Assembly (NCBI RefSeq): GCF_028882275.1
Contig: NZ_JARBUT010000012.1
Span: forward strand, 62,001-126,000
Direction of reading: 5' to 3'
DNA: 64,000 bases
Origin: Nocardiopsis sp. N85
Lineage (GTDB): Bacteria > Actinomycetota > Actinomycetes > Streptosporangiales > Streptosporangiaceae
Each line of letters opens with the position of its first letter. Within the stretch, counting starts at the first letter, position 1. The notes beneath the pieces were generated by a model that saw only the letters and a list, made by a program, of their open reading frames with translations, searched no databases and had not been told where the DNA came from. The translations under genes and the position numbers were made by a program. Shown piece by piece: positions 63,768 to 64,000 of this stretch.

Positions 63768-64000
63768 ATGACCCTCATCAAGAACATCGCCGACTTCGCC
63801 GGCCGATGGTTCGCCCTGCTCGTCCTCGGCGGGGCCGTGTTCGGCCTCCTCCTGCCGGAACAGACCGCGCACATCGCCCCGTACACACCGCTTCTGCTCG
63901 GCGTGATCATGTTCGGGATGGGCCTCACCATGCGCCCGTCCGACTTCGCGATCGTCGCCCGCCACCCCAGGGCCGTCCTCCTGGGCGTACTGGTGCAGTA
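63768..64000 (+). CDS. Bile acid:sodium symporter family protein (3' end cut by window edge)
   Basis: The first 77 residues are visible, starting at ATG 63768 after CTGGGAAGCG and running off the window. WFALLVLGGAVFGLLLPEQ and TPLLLGVIMFGMGLTMRPSDF are the first helices and the GMGLTxxxxDF signature of the BASS/SBF family, which takes up organic anions such as pantoate, pyruvate or bile acids with sodium. A TACCCT -10-like box lies at 63675-63680. Confidence 0.88.
   Translation, partial: MTLIKNIADFAGRWFALLVLGGAVFGLLLPEQTAHIAPYTPLLLGVIMFGMGLTMRPSDFAIVARHPRAVLLGVLVQ

Overview
The window is a very GC-rich chromosomal segment from an actinomycete. The markers are rbpA behind a SigR-type promoter, an InhA-type enoyl reductase next to fabG, a conservon (cvnABCD plus P450s), many GTG/TTG starts, ATGA/GTGA gene overlaps and several leaderless -10 boxes. 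The combination fits a Nocardiopsis-like member of the Streptosporangiales, but the genus is an inference. I saw no rRNA, tRNA, CRISPR array, insertion sequence or phage gene.

Layout. 1-5501: a SnoaL-like protein, a DUF3052-like protein, and a DrrA/DrrB-like drug exporter convergent with a UvrA-like protein of the DrrC type. 5706-10479: a four-gene coupled operon built on an UnbV/ASPIC-type secreted protein and an UnbU (RnfD-like) membrane protein, families best known from enediyne clusters but here without any polyketide synthase, meeting a LysR regulator tail to tail. 10900-15828: acyl-CoA dehydrogenase, Sfp-type phosphopantetheinyl transferase, DeoR regulator, polyprenol-phosphate sugar transferase and two acidic low-complexity proteins. 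15861-23260: MFS exporter, MacB-like ABC transporter and a divergent NarL-type two-component system. 23447-25836: fabG, fabI and a further SDR. 25897-28007: membrane-anchored serine hydrolase and TetR gene, divergent around a strong operator. 28168-31399: VTC-domain, DUF4956 and CotH-kinase operon. 31462-34242: OmpR-type two-component system and a glutathione peroxidase.

34394-42105: a RecD2-like protein with ruined ATPase motifs, aldo/keto reductase, uppP, histidine phosphatase, DUF3090 and SCO1664 family genes (a neighbourhood that in other actinomycetes leads to mshC, which is not here), a HAD phosphatase and rbpA. 42496-43151 holds what looks like a frameshifted DUF4034-family gene. 43577-51341 is a conservon (CvnA sensor, CvnB roadblock, CvnC DUF742, CvnD GTPase) followed by four P450 genes in the order 157-154-157-154. 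Both CYP157-like members have Trp in place of the Arg of the ExxR motif.

51470-64000: a lipoprotein, an ABC-F protein, then a complete Wadjet (JetABCD) anti-plasmid system of the DUF2397/DUF2398/TIGR02680/DUF2399 subtype. This Wadjet locus carries an extra 70-codon arginine-rich reading frame made partly of 30-bp repeats, inserted with ATGA overlaps between jetA and jetB. The window closes with a Pro-rich membrane protein and the start of a bile acid:sodium symporter family gene.

The strongest candidates for something new are the jetA-jetB insert, the unbV-unbU operon with its two unnamed membrane partners, the VTC-DUF4956-CotH operon and the degenerate RecD2-like protein.
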